Below, piece by piece: positions 19,439-28,567 of a stretch of 64,000 nt of DNA; the stretch's first letter is position 1; every line of letters begins with the position of its first letter. Below the pieces are notes generated by a model that saw nothing but the letters and a program-made list of their open reading frames with translations, was not told the origin of the DNA and did not search any database. Source of the stretch: Azospirillum oryzae (lineage in GTDB: Bacteria; Pseudomonadota; Alphaproteobacteria; Azospirillales; Azospirillaceae). The translations under genes and the position numbers were made by a program. The stretch covers positions 62,001 to 126,000 of the forward strand of contig NZ_FXAK01000008.1 of the NCBI RefSeq assembly GCF_900177515.1. The letters run 5' to 3'.

Positions 19439-21088
19439 TTACATGCCGCCCGGATAGTTCGGCCCCCCGCCGCCTTCCGGCACGACCCAGTTGATGTTCT
19501 GGGTGGGGTCCTTGATGTCGCAGGTCTTGCAGTGGACGCAGTTCTGCGCGTTGATCTGCAGGCGCGGATCGCTGCCGTCGTCGTTGCGGACGATCTCGTA
19601 GACGCCGGCCGGGCAATAGCGCTGCTCCGGCGCGTCGTAGAGCGCCAGGTTAACGCTGATCGGGACCGACTTGTCCTTCAGCGTCAGGTGTGGCGGCTGG
19701 TCTTCCTCATGGTTGGTGTTGGAGAGGTAGACCGAGGACAGGCGGTCGAAGCTGACCTTGCCGTCCGGCTTGGGATAGGCGATCTTCGGCGCCTCGCTGG
19801 CCTTCACCAGGGTGGTGTGGTCGGCGTGGTGCTTCAGCGTCCAGGGCGACTTGCCCTTCAGCGCCGTCTCGTAGGCTGCATTGGCCAGACCGGCCCACAG
19901 GCCCTTCTGGAAGCCGGGGCGGATGTTGCGCACCGCGTAGAGTTCCGGCCAGACCCAGGACTGCTTCAGCCGCTCCGGATAGGCGATCACCTCGGGGCCA
20001 TTGTCGGCGCCGCCGGTCAGGTGGTCGAACACCGCCTCGGCCGCGACCATGCCCGACTTCATGGCGGTGTGGTTGCCCTTGATCTTCGGCACGTTCAGGA
20101 AGCCGGCGCCGTCGCCGACGATCAGGCCACCGGGGAAGGTCAGCTTCGGGATCGACTGGAAACCGCCTTCCGACAGGGCGCGGGCGCCATAGGCCAGACG
20201 CCGGCCACCCTCGAAGGTCGGGCGGATCGCCGGGTGGGTCTTGTAGCGCTGGAACTCTTCGAACGGGCTCATGTGCGGGTTCCAGTAATCGAGGCCGACC
20301 ACGAAGCCGACCGACACCAGATTCCCTTCCATGTGATACAGCCACGACCCGCCATAGGTCTTGGGGTCCATCGGCCAGCCGATGGTGTGGACGATCAGGC
20401 CCGGCTTCGACTGCGACGGGTCGACCTCCCACAGTTCCTTGATGCCGATGCCGTAGGTCTGCGGCTGGCAGTCGCGGCGCAGGTCGAACTTCTCGAACAG
20501 GGTCTTGGTCAGCGAGCCGCGGCAACCCTCGGCGAAGATGGTCTGCTTGGCGTGCAGTTCCATGCCCGGCGTGTAGTTGCCGGTCTTCTCGCCGTCCTTG
20601 CCGATGCCCATGTCACCGGTGGCGACGCCCTTCACCGCGCCGTTGTCGTCATACAGCACCTCGGCGGCGGCGAAGCCGGGGTAGATCTCCACCCCCAGCT
20701 CCTCGGCCTGCGTCGCCATCCAGCGGGCCAGATTGCCCAGGCTGATGATGTAATTGCCGTGGTTGTTCATCTGCGGCGGGGTGAAGGGCGCCTTGTAGGC
20801 CTTCGTTTCCGTCAGATAGAGGAAGTGATCCTCGCGAGCCTGCGTGGTGAGGGGAGCGCCCTTTTCCTTCCAGTCCGGGATCAGTTCGTCCAGCGCATGC
20901 GGTTCGAAGACGGCGCCGGACAGCAGGTGAGCGCCCACCTCCGACCCCTTCTCAATCACGCAGACGCTGAGCTCCTGGCCGCTTTCGACCGCGCGCTGCC
21001 GCAGACGGATCGCCGCACTCAGACCCGACGGGCCGGCGCCGACGATCAGAACATCGTATTCCATGACCTCGCGCGGTTCGCGTTCCAT
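19439..21088 (-). CDS. Electron transfer flavoprotein-ubiquinone oxidoreductase
   Basis: 549 aa from the ATG at 21088 (GGGGAG upstream; GTG codons at 21091 and 21094 are less likely). N-terminal FAD Rossmann motif VLIVGAGPSGLSAAIRL, ubiquinone-binding and membrane-contact region in the middle, and a C-terminal 4Fe-4S ligand set RYCPAG plus CVHCKTCDIKDPTQNINW. It takes electrons from reduced ETF (fatty-acid and amino-acid oxidation) to ubiquinone at the inner membrane. No etfAB genes are adjacent. Confidence 0.96.
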   Translation of the reverse strand: MEREPREVMEYDVLIVGAGPSGLSAAIRLRQRAVESGQELSVCVIEKGSEVGAHLLSGAVFEPHALDELIPDWKEKGAPLTTQAREDHFLYLTETKAYKAPFTPPQMNNHGNYIISLGNLARWMATQAEELGVEIYPGFAAAEVLYDDNGAVKGVATGDMGIGKDGEKTGNYTPGMELHAKQTIFAEGCRGSLTKTLFEKFDLRRDCQPQTYGIGIKELWEVDPSQSKPGLIVHTIGWPMDPKTYGGSWLYHMEGNLVSVGFVVGLDYWNPHMSPFEEFQRYKTHPAIRPTFEGGRRLAYGARALSEGGFQSIPKLTFPGGLIVGDGAGFLNVPKIKGNHTAMKSGMVAAEAVFDHLTGGADNGPEVIAYPERLKQSWVWPELYAVRNIRPGFQKGLWAGLANAAYETALKGKSPWTLKHHADHTTLVKASEAPKIAYPKPDGKVSFDRLSSVYLSNTNHEEDQPPHLTLKDKSVPISVNLALYDAPEQRYCPAGVYEIVRNDDGSDPRLQINAQNCVHCKTCDIKDPTQNINWVVPEGGGGPNYPGGM

Positions 21089-21239
21089 CACCACACTCCC
21101 CCACCGTCTTGTTTTGGTACTGTTTCCCTCGGGACGCCCTATGGTGTTTTGCGGGCGCGTGCTTGTAGCACGGTTTGCGCCGCACCCAAATTGGGTATCT
21201 GGACATGTAAGACCACACGATCTGTGGTAAGGTCAAACG

Positions 21240-22133
21240 ATGATTGACGTATGCGACATCCTCGACGCGCTGCGCTGGCATGCCGACATCGGCTGCGACG
21301 AGGCCATCGGCGACGAGCCGACCGACTGGGCCACCCTCACCGCCCGGCCGGTCGCGCGCGCGCCGTCTTCGGGCGCGCCGGCGGCGGGTGCGGCCCCAGG
21401 CGGCAGCATGGCGCGTGGCCCGGCACCGACTCGGGCGCCCGCTGCGGCGGCCCCTGCCGCCGCTCGTCCGGCCGCCCTCTTCGCCTCCCCCGACCAGCCG
21501 CTTGGCGCCAGCGAGGCCGGCATTCAGGCCCGCGCCAGGGCCGGAGAGGCGCAGACGCTGGAGGCGCTGGAGGCGGCACTGCGCAGCTTCGACGGCTGTC
21601 CGCTGAAGGCCACGGCGATGAACACCGTCTTCGCCGACGGCAACCCGCAGGCGCCGGTCATGCTGATCGGCGAGGCGCCGGGCGAGGACGAGGACCGGCA
21701 GGGCAAGCCCTTCGTCGGGGTCAGCGGCCAGCTGCTGGACCGCATGCTGGCCCAGATCGGGTTGGACCGCGGCAAGGTCTATATCTCCAACATCCTGCCC
21801 TGGCGCCCGCCCGGCAACCGCAGCCCGACCCAGGCCGAAATCGCCGCCTGCTTGCCCTTCCTGGAACGGCATGTCGAGCTGGTGCGGCCGAAGCTGCTGG
21901 TGGCGCTGGGCGGCGTTTCGGCCAAGACCCTGCTGAACCGGGCGGAGGGGATCACCCGCCTGCGCGGGCAATGGAAGACGTATGAAGTCGCGGGAACAGC
22001 GGTCCCGCTGATGTCGATGCTCCATCCGGCGTACCTCTTGCGCAACCCTATCGCAAAACGGGAAGCGTGGCGGGACATGCTTGCGTTGCAGCAAAGGATC
22101 GGCGAAGAAGGCATCAAGTATTCCCAAGACTAA
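21240..22133 (+). CDS. Uracil-DNA glycosylase, family-4-like, with reduced Fe-S cysteine set
   Basis: 297 aa. A Pro/Ala-rich linker (about 35-95) separates a short N-terminus from the catalytic domain. Motif 1 GEAPGEDEDRQGKPFVG, the NILPWRPPGNRSPT segment and motif 2 MLHPAYLLRNP are clear. It removes uracil from deaminated DNA in base-excision repair. Canonical family-4 enzymes bind 4Fe-4S through four Cys. Here the second (DGCPLK) and fourth (AACLPFL) are present, while the first is Phe and the third Trp (PWRPP for KCRPP). It is divergent from the ETF-QO gene across 151 bp. Confidence 0.88.
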   Translation: MIDVCDILDALRWHADIGCDEAIGDEPTDWATLTARPVARAPSSGAPAAGAAPGGSMARGPAPTRAPAAAAPAAARPAALFASPDQPLGASEAGIQARARAGEAQTLEALEAALRSFDGCPLKATAMNTVFADGNPQAPVMLIGEAPGEDEDRQGKPFVGVSGQLLDRMLAQIGLDRGKVYISNILPWRPPGNRSPTQAEIAACLPFLERHVELVRPKLLVALGGVSAKTLLNRAEGITRLRGQWKTYEVAGTAVPLMSMLHPAYLLRNPIAKREAWRDMLALQQRIGEEGIKYSQD

Positions 22134-22349
22134 AAACGATGTCACAGCGTCGCCTAAATCGTTCGTATGAAAGCGGTCGCCGCGCAGCACAAATGCCGTC
22201 AACCCATGCCGAAAGGCACCTTCCCAATGGGCTAGAGCCTTTTTTCCAGCCCTGTTAAGCCGTTGTAACATCTGCTGAATACCAGCCATGACACATTCCG
22301 TGCGAATCCGTTGCTTGCGGTTCGCGCGGTCGTGGGGTATCCCGGAGCC

Positions 22350-24530
22350 ATGCTCCGGATATTTTGCAGTGCAGCATACCGGGTCGCGAGCGCGGCCCCG
22401 CTGCGGCGGAACCTTCTGGGGGTGCTGGGTCTCACGGTGGCTTACACCCTGGGACCCGACGGCGCGGTCGGGTTCCGGCCCGCTTGCGCCGCCCTCATCA
22501 TCCACGCGCCGGACGGTCACGCCGTCGTCCCGCCCGGCGGGGATTCCGTGCCTGACCCCGACAGCCCCGTTTTCGGCGAATCGCTTGGCGATCCGGCCGC
22601 TGGGCTCCCCGAAATTGCAATCCCCGAGTCCGCCGACGGCGGCCCGACGATTGCCCCCACAGTGGATGAAGCGCCCGGCCCGGCCGGCGTCCCGCTTCTG
22701 CTCGCGACCGACGACGATGCCCGCGCCGTCCAGTTGGACGAGGAGGATGCCGCCCGTTACCGCCGCATCTTCGCGGCGCAGGAGCGGGCGGAGTGGGACG
22801 CCGCCGATGCGGAGATGGCGAAACTGAAGGACCGCCGTCTGGTCGGCTACGTCCTGCGCCAGCGCTATCTCCACCCCGACCGCAAGGCCAGCTACGAGGA
22901 ACTCGCCCGCTGGATGCAGGATTACGGCGACCTCGCAGGGGCGGAGCGGATCCACAGCCTGGCCCAGAAGCGCCAGCCCGCCGGCCAGCGCGCGCCGAAG
23001 CCGCCGCGGGGCGAGGAGCGCGTGCGCCTCGTCGGATCGCTGGAACGGTTGGGCGGCCTGCGCACCGTCGCCAGCAACGAGGATGACGATGACGACAGCG
23101 TCACCGTCGCGCCGCGCAGCCGCACCGTGTCCCGTGCCCGAAGCGACCGGGCTGCGGTGGCCCGGGTGGAGGAACTGCTGCGCTCAGGCCGCACCGCCAC
23201 CGCCCTCAGCCTGCTGGGCCAGGACGATTTCGGCGGCAAGCTCGACACCGTGCAGTATGACGCCGCACGCGCCCGCATCGCCGCAGCCCTCTTCTATTCC
23301 GGCGAGACGGCCCAGGCGCTGACTCTCGCCTCGGCCAGCGCCGCCCGGTCCGGCGACATGCTGCCGGAAGCGCATTGGATCGCCGGGCTCGCGGCGTGGC
23401 GGCTGAAGCAGACCGACCGCGCCGCCCGCCACTTCGAAGGCATGGCCGCGGCCGGCCCGCGTTCCCCCTGGAAAGCCGCCGCCGCCGACTACTGGGCGGC
23501 CCGGGCGCTGGCCCGCAAGCCCGGCAAGGAAAAGGAAGCCGCCGAGCATCTGGCCGCGGCCGCCCGCTATCCGCACACCTTCTATGGGCTGATCGCGCTG
23601 CGCACCCTGGACGGGCTGGGAAAAGTGCACTGGCAGGCGCCGGAACTGACCGGACGCCAATTGGCGGCGATGGCGGCAAAACCGGCCGGATCCCGCGCCA
23701 TCGCCCTGCTCCAGGCCGGCCAGCGCGAGCTGGCGGGAATGGAGCTGCAACGCATCGATCCGAATGGCGACCAGCTGGTCGAACAGGCGATGGTGGCGCT
23801 GACCGACCGCGCCGGCGTGGCCTCGCTGTCGCTGCGGCTGGGCAACGCGGTGGCCGGGCCGGACGGCGCGCCCTATGCCGCGGCGCTCTATCCTTTGCCG
23901 CACTGGAAGCCGCGCGACGGCTTTGCGCTGGACCGCGCGCTGGTCTTTGCGGTGATGCGCCAGGAATCGCGCTTCGACCCGCGGCTTGTCAGCTCCGCCG
24001 GGGCGACCGGGCTGATGCAGATCCTGCCCAGCACGGCCCAGCATGTGCGCGAACGCAACGCCGACATCGGCAGCGACGACGCCAGCCGCGACGCCCTGTT
24101 CGACCCGTCCCGCAACATGGAGCTGGGCCAGCGCTACCTGTCGGAACTGCTGGGCATGCCGGACATCGACGGCAACCTGTTCCTGGCCGCCGCCGCCTAC
24201 AATGCCGGGCCGGGTAATCTGGCGCGCTGGCGGCGCGAGCTGAGCGACATCACCGACCCGCTGCTGTTCATCGAAAGCCTTTCCTTCGGCGAGACACGCG
24301 ACTATGTGGAGAAGGTGATGGCGAACTTCTGGATCTACCGGCTGCGGCTGGGCCAGGAGACCGCTTCGCTCACCGCCGTTGCCGACGGAAAATGGCCGAC
24401 CTACACCGCGGTGGAAGCCCGCCCGACCGAGGTCGCGACCCGTCCGGATCCGCTGCCCGCGGTGAAGCCGGCGACCCCCGTCGCGGTGGAAACGGTAGCG
24501 GAGCGGGGAGAGGCCAGCCCGACACCCTGA
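22350..24530 (+). CDS. Soluble lytic murein transglycosylase (SLT), periplasmic
   Basis: 726 aa from the ATG at 22350, with GGAG just upstream; 22311 is an alternative. A hydrophobic segment (about 20-35, LLGVLGLTVAYTL) after basic residues looks like an export signal. A long alpha-helical superhelical region follows (about 130-500). The C-terminal catalytic domain (about 520-660) has VMRQESRFDP with the catalytic Glu, GATGLMQILPSTA, and AAAAYNAGPGNLARW. It cleaves peptidoglycan glycan strands with 1,6-anhydro formation. It is the first of four same-strand genes ending at 27945. Confidence 0.9.
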   Translation: MLRIFCSAAYRVASAAPLRRNLLGVLGLTVAYTLGPDGAVGFRPACAALIIHAPDGHAVVPPGGDSVPDPDSPVFGESLGDPAAGLPEIAIPESADGGPTIAPTVDEAPGPAGVPLLLATDDDARAVQLDEEDAARYRRIFAAQERAEWDAADAEMAKLKDRRLVGYVLRQRYLHPDRKASYEELARWMQDYGDLAGAERIHSLAQKRQPAGQRAPKPPRGEERVRLVGSLERLGGLRTVASNEDDDDDSVTVAPRSRTVSRARSDRAAVARVEELLRSGRTATALSLLGQDDFGGKLDTVQYDAARARIAAALFYSGETAQALTLASASAARSGDMLPEAHWIAGLAAWRLKQTDRAARHFEGMAAAGPRSPWKAAAADYWAARALARKPGKEKEAAEHLAAAARYPHTFYGLIALRTLDGLGKVHWQAPELTGRQLAAMAAKPAGSRAIALLQAGQRELAGMELQRIDPNGDQLVEQAMVALTDRAGVASLSLRLGNAVAGPDGAPYAAALYPLPHWKPRDGFALDRALVFAVMRQESRFDPRLVSSAGATGLMQILPSTAQHVRERNADIGSDDASRDALFDPSRNMELGQRYLSELLGMPDIDGNLFLAAAAYNAGPGNLARWRRELSDITDPLLFIESLSFGETRDYVEKVMANFWIYRLRLGQETASLTAVADGKWPTYTAVEARPTEVATRPDPLPAVKPATPVAVETVAERGEASPTP

Positions 24531-24584
24531 CCGCCGGCGCCCCCCTGTCGGGCTCCGGCCCGACATGAGGACACGTCTGCCGCC

Positions 24585-25121
24585 ATGCCGAAGATCGACG
24601 AGAGCCGCCCCTTCCTTCCCGTGAACATCGCCGTGGTGACGGTGTCCGACACCCGCGTCGCCGCCGACGACCGCTCCGGCGACGCGCTGGCGGAGCGGAT
24701 CGCCGGGGCCGGCCACAAGGTCGCCGCCCGCATCATCGTCAAGGACGACATCGCGGCGATCCGCGCCCAGGTCCAGGGCTATATCGCCGATCCACAGATC
24801 GATGTGGTGCTGACCACCGGCGGCACCGGCGTCACCGGCCGCGACGTGACGCCGGAGGCGGTCGAGGCGCTCTATGAAAAGGCGATCCCCGGCTTCGGCG
24901 AGTTGTTCCGCTATCTCAGCTATGCCAAGGTCGGCACCTCCACCATCCAGAGCCGGGCAACCGGCGGCGTCGCCAACGGCACCTACATCTTCGCCCTGCC
25001 CGGCTCGCCCAGCGCCTGCCGCGATGCCTGGGACGACATTCTGGTCTGGCAGCTCGACAACCGCCACCGCCCCTGCAACCTGGTGGAACTGATGCCCCGC
25101 CTGCGCGAGCATATGGCGTGA
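24585..25121 (+). CDS. moaB: Molybdenum cofactor biosynthesis protein B
   Basis: 178 aa. MogA/MoaB fold with TVSDTR near residue 20, the nucleotide/MPT-binding TTGGTGVTGRDVTPEA and GVANGTYIFALPGSPSACRDAW. It adenylylates molybdopterin or, in some species, plays a paralogous role to MogA. No other moa gene is adjacent. The stop overlaps the GTG start of the next gene. Confidence 0.92.
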   Translation: MPKIDESRPFLPVNIAVVTVSDTRVAADDRSGDALAERIAGAGHKVAARIIVKDDIAAIRAQVQGYIADPQIDVVLTTGGTGVTGRDVTPEAVEALYEKAIPGFGELFRYLSYAKVGTSTIQSRATGGVANGTYIFALPGSPSACRDAWDDILVWQLDNRHRPCNLVELMPRLREHMA

Positions 25122-26143
25122 GCGGACCGGCTGGATTCTCGATCGAGGTCCTGCACGCGGCGCTGACCCGGCTGCCGCGCCTTGCCGACCTGTCCGCCGA
25201 CGCGCTGGAGCCGATGCCGCTGAAAGGCGTCGCCCACGACCATGTGCGGCTGCGCGGCCGGCGGCTGGTCGCCCGCATCCCGCGCTGGAGCCAGCTCGGC
25301 CTCGACGCCTGGACGGCGCTGGAGCGGCAGGCCGCCGCCTTCCAGCGGGCCGAGCCGTCGGGCCACACCCCGCGCTTCGCCGGCCTGCTGCCGCCGGGAG
25401 AGGGGTTGCCGCTCGGCGCCCTGGTGGTGGGCGAGGTGGAGGGGCGCACCCCCACCCTGCCCGGCGACATGCCGGCCATCGCCCGCGCACTCGCGGCCCT
25501 GCACCGCATGGCGCCGCCGGATTTCTTTGAGCCGCTTCCCGCCCCGCCCGATCCGGTCGCCGCACTGCTGGCCCAGGTCGAACGGCAGGCGGAATGGTTC
25601 GACCGGGCCGACCTGACGCCCAATGCGCGCAGCCTGATCGCGGAGGAGCTTGCCGCCACCCGTGCCGGCGACCTCGCTCCGCCGCGAGAGACCCCGATGC
25701 CGCTGACCGTGGTGGGGGTGGACGTGCATCCCGGCAATTTCCTGATCGACCCCCACGGGAAGGCGTGGTTCACCGACCTGGAAAAGCTGCAATACGGCCA
25801 TCCGGCCAGCGATCTCGCCCATGCCAGCCTCTACACCTCGACCAAGTGGGATCCGGAGGTGAATGCGGAGCTGGCCCCGGCGGACGTGGACGCCTTCATC
25901 CAAGCCTGGGCCATCGCGGTTCCCGGCGACCTCGCCGACGAGGTGCGGCCCTGGCTGAAGCAACTGCGCCGGCTGACATGGCTGCGCACCCTGTCCTGGA
26001 TGGCCCGCTGGTCGGTGGAGGGTGCCACCCTGTCTCCCGGCATGCCGGAGCATCTTCGCGCCCACATGGACGCGCATGCCACCGACATCCTCCGCCCGGA
26101 GCGGATCGAACAGGTGCGGCGGGAGTGGCATCAGCGGATGTGA
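25118..26143 (+). CDS. Aminoglycoside phosphotransferase-like kinase-fold protein
   Basis: 341 aa from a GTG overlapping the moaB stop (GTGA), so it is translationally coupled. An APH/choline-kinase fold is indicated by VVGVDVHPGNFLID (Brenner-type loop with catalytic Asp and Asn) and AWFTDLEK (metal Asp). The usual HGD is GVD here, so the His is missing but Asp is retained. The substrate is unknown; I would not call it an antibiotic-resistance gene. Linkage to moaB is the only context. Confidence 0.8.
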   Translation: MSGPAGFSIEVLHAALTRLPRLADLSADALEPMPLKGVAHDHVRLRGRRLVARIPRWSQLGLDAWTALERQAAAFQRAEPSGHTPRFAGLLPPGEGLPLGALVVGEVEGRTPTLPGDMPAIARALAALHRMAPPDFFEPLPAPPDPVAALLAQVERQAEWFDRADLTPNARSLIAEELAATRAGDLAPPRETPMPLTVVGVDVHPGNFLIDPHGKAWFTDLEKLQYGHPASDLAHASLYTSTKWDPEVNAELAPADVDAFIQAWAIAVPGDLADEVRPWLKQLRRLTWLRTLSWMARWSVEGATLSPGMPEHLRAHMDAHATDILRPERIEQVRREWHQRM

Positions 26144-26226
26144 AAGCGGAGCGCACGCGAAAGTCTCTTGCCCGCGCCCTGCCGAAAGTGATGGGATACC
26201 GACTCGGAAAACGAGGTGACGATAGC

Positions 26227-27945
26227 ATGACGAGTTTCCGACGCCGGTTGCTGCCGATCTCCCTGGCCGTCCTGTTGGCCGGGACCGCCTTGGCGCCCGC
26301 CCGTGCCGCCGGGCCGGCAGCGGGTCCCGCCGCGGATGACGCCACCGGGTCCGCCACCGGCAGCTATCTGGCGGGCCGCTACGCCCAGCACCAGGACGAC
26401 TGGACCGCAGCGGCGCGCTTCACCGCGCAGGCTCTGGCCGCCGATCCCGACGATCCCGCCCTGCTGCGCCGCACCTTCCTGCTGCGGCTGGGCGAGGGGC
26501 GGATCGACACGGCGGTCGGCTACGCCGGCCGGCTGCTCGACGAAAAGGGCGAGCCGCAGATGGCATTGACCCTGCTGGCCGCCGACGCGCTGGCCAAGGG
26601 CAAGCTGGACGAGGCCGACGGCTATGCCGCCCGCCTGCCGAGCGACGGACTCGGCCGTTTCCTGACGCCGCTGACCCGCGCCTGGCTGGCCACGGCCCGC
26701 GGCAAGACGGACGAAGCGCTGACGGCGTTGCAGCCGCTGTCCGGCGTCCAGGGCTTCGAGGCGCTCTACAACCTGCATGCCGGACTGATCCTCGACCTCG
26801 CCGGCCGCAATGACGAGGCGGCGGCCCGCTACGCCAAGGTGACGGAGACCGACGCGCCGCTGCGCGTGGTGCAGATCGTCGGCAGCTTCATGAACCGCAC
26901 CGGCCGCAAGGACGAGGCGCGCAAGCTCTATGAGGCTTTCCAGGGCAGCAACCCCGACGGGCTGCTGGTGGAGCCGGCGCTGGCCGCCATGGCCAACGCC
27001 CCGTCCGACATCCGTCCGGTCCCCGATGCCCGTTCCGGCCTTGCCGAGGCGCTTTTCGACCTGGGCAGCGCCCTGCATCATGAGAATGCCGACGAGCCGG
27101 CGCTGCTGTTCGGCCGTATCGCGCTGCACCTGCGCGACGACCTGGGGCTGGCCCACCTGCTGATCGGCGACATCACCGCGTCGCGCGACCATCACGAGGA
27201 GGCGCTGGCCGCCTACAGGAGGCTGGAGAAGGACCCGCTGCTGGGCTGGACCGCCCGCATGCGCGAGGCCGACAGCCTTGCCCGCATGGACCGCAACGAC
27301 GAAGCGATCGCGATCCTCAAGGACCTCGCCGCCGAACGGCCGGAGCGCACCGACGCGATCACCCGCCTGGGCGACATCTATCGCTACGCCAAGCGCTATG
27401 CCGAGGCCATCCCCGCCTACACCACCGCGCTGGAGCGGATCGGCACGCCACAGGAACGGCATTGGCCACTGCTGTATGCCCGCGCCATGTGCTACGAGAA
27501 GACCGGGCAGTGGCCGCAGGCGGAGGCCGACCTGCAGGCGGCGCTGAAGCTGCGGCCGGACGAGCCGTCGCTGCTCAACTTCCTCGGCTACAGCTGGATC
27601 GACCGCGGCGAGCATCTGGGCAAGGCCAGGGCGATGGTGGAGCGGGCGGTGGAACTGCGCCCGCGTGACGGCTACATCGTCGACAGCCTGGGCTGGGCAC
27701 TCTACAGGCTGGGCGATTATGAGGCGGCCGTCGCCAAGCTGGAGCGCGCGGTGGAGTTGAAGCCGGTGGATCCGACCATCAACGACCATCTCGGCGACGC
27801 CTATTGGCGCGCCGGCCGCCGCAACGAGGCCCGTTTCCAATGGATGCGCGCGCTGCGCAGCGCCGACGACGACACCGACAAGGCCGCGATACAGGCCAAG
27901 CTGGACAAGGGCCTGCCGGAACAGAAGGCCGCCGCGAAGCAGTGA
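26227..27945 (+). CDS. Exported tetratricopeptide-repeat protein
   Basis: 572 aa from the ATG at 26227 with GAGGTG about 8 nt upstream. A signal peptide is evident (RRRLLPISLAVLLAGTALAPARA). The rest is TPR-like helices, clearest near 340-540 (ERTDAITRLGDIYRYAKRY, YIVDSLGWALYRLGDYEA, NDHLGDAYWRAGRRNEA). The last repeats resemble those of periplasmic or outer-membrane-linked TPR proteins. It is probably a scaffold in the periplasm; partner unknown. Confidence 0.88.
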   Translation: MTSFRRRLLPISLAVLLAGTALAPARAAGPAAGPAADDATGSATGSYLAGRYAQHQDDWTAAARFTAQALAADPDDPALLRRTFLLRLGEGRIDTAVGYAGRLLDEKGEPQMALTLLAADALAKGKLDEADGYAARLPSDGLGRFLTPLTRAWLATARGKTDEALTALQPLSGVQGFEALYNLHAGLILDLAGRNDEAAARYAKVTETDAPLRVVQIVGSFMNRTGRKDEARKLYEAFQGSNPDGLLVEPALAAMANAPSDIRPVPDARSGLAEALFDLGSALHHENADEPALLFGRIALHLRDDLGLAHLLIGDITASRDHHEEALAAYRRLEKDPLLGWTARMREADSLARMDRNDEAIAILKDLAAERPERTDAITRLGDIYRYAKRYAEAIPAYTTALERIGTPQERHWPLLYARAMCYEKTGQWPQAEADLQAALKLRPDEPSLLNFLGYSWIDRGEHLGKARAMVERAVELRPRDGYIVDSLGWALYRLGDYEAAVAKLERAVELKPVDPTINDHLGDAYWRAGRRNEARFQWMRALRSADDDTDKAAIQAKLDKGLPEQKAAAKQ

Positions 27946-27955
27946 GGGACTGCCC

Positions 27956-28360
27956 TTACGCCTTCTCCGCCACATAGGGCTTGTACAGGCTGTCGGTCTG
28001 CTGGATGTGCTCCACGAACCAGTCCTTCAGCAGCAGGATCAGGTCCATGCGCAGCATTGTGGGGTTGTCGCCGTCGAAGTCGCGGGCCAGCTTTTCCACC
28101 TCGTCGGCGAAGTAGCGGTGGGCGGCGAGGTGGCCGTCCAGCTCGGGATAGCCGCAGCGTTCCATCATCGCCTCTTCCCGGGCGAAATGGACGGCGACAT
28201 AGTCGCGGAGGCTGGCGAGCAGGCTGGACAGCTCCTCCCGGTTGGCAGGGGTGATGCCGCTTTCCAGCAAACCGTTGAACAGGTCGAGAAGGCGCCGGTG
28301 CTCGTCGTCGAGCACGGGCACGCCGACGCTCATGGATTTGTCCCAAACGACGTAGCTCAT
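27956..28360 (-). CDS. Bacteriohemerythrin
   Basis: 134 aa, the standard length for single-domain bacteriohemerythrin. All diiron ligands are visible: His in DDEHRRL, His and Glu in HFAREE, two His in HLAAHRYF, and His and Asp in WFVEHIQQTD. It binds O2 reversibly; roles in O2 storage or delivery to respiratory enzymes are proposed for the family. GGGAG lies 9 nt before the ATG. Convergent with the TPR gene and divergent from the Fic-like gene. Confidence 0.95.
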   Translation of the reverse strand: MSYVVWDKSMSVGVPVLDDEHRRLLDLFNGLLESGITPANREELSSLLASLRDYVAVHFAREEAMMERCGYPELDGHLAAHRYFADEVEKLARDFDGDNPTMLRMDLILLLKDWFVEHIQQTDSLYKPYVAEKA

Positions 28361-28567
28361 CGCAGCGATCTCCCCCCTCGCGACCCGCGATTGCAGGCGC
28401 ATCCCGCGGACTGAGGCGGTTGCGGCCGGCCAAGGCTGGGTTGTGGACATCTTGACAGGGATCCTAAAACCGGCAACCGTGCCCGTCCAAGCGGCAAATC
28501 CCCGCAGGGGGCGCGGCAAGACGCGCATCGCGCCAAGCCCTCCCCTGCTAAAGCGACAGAGTGACCG

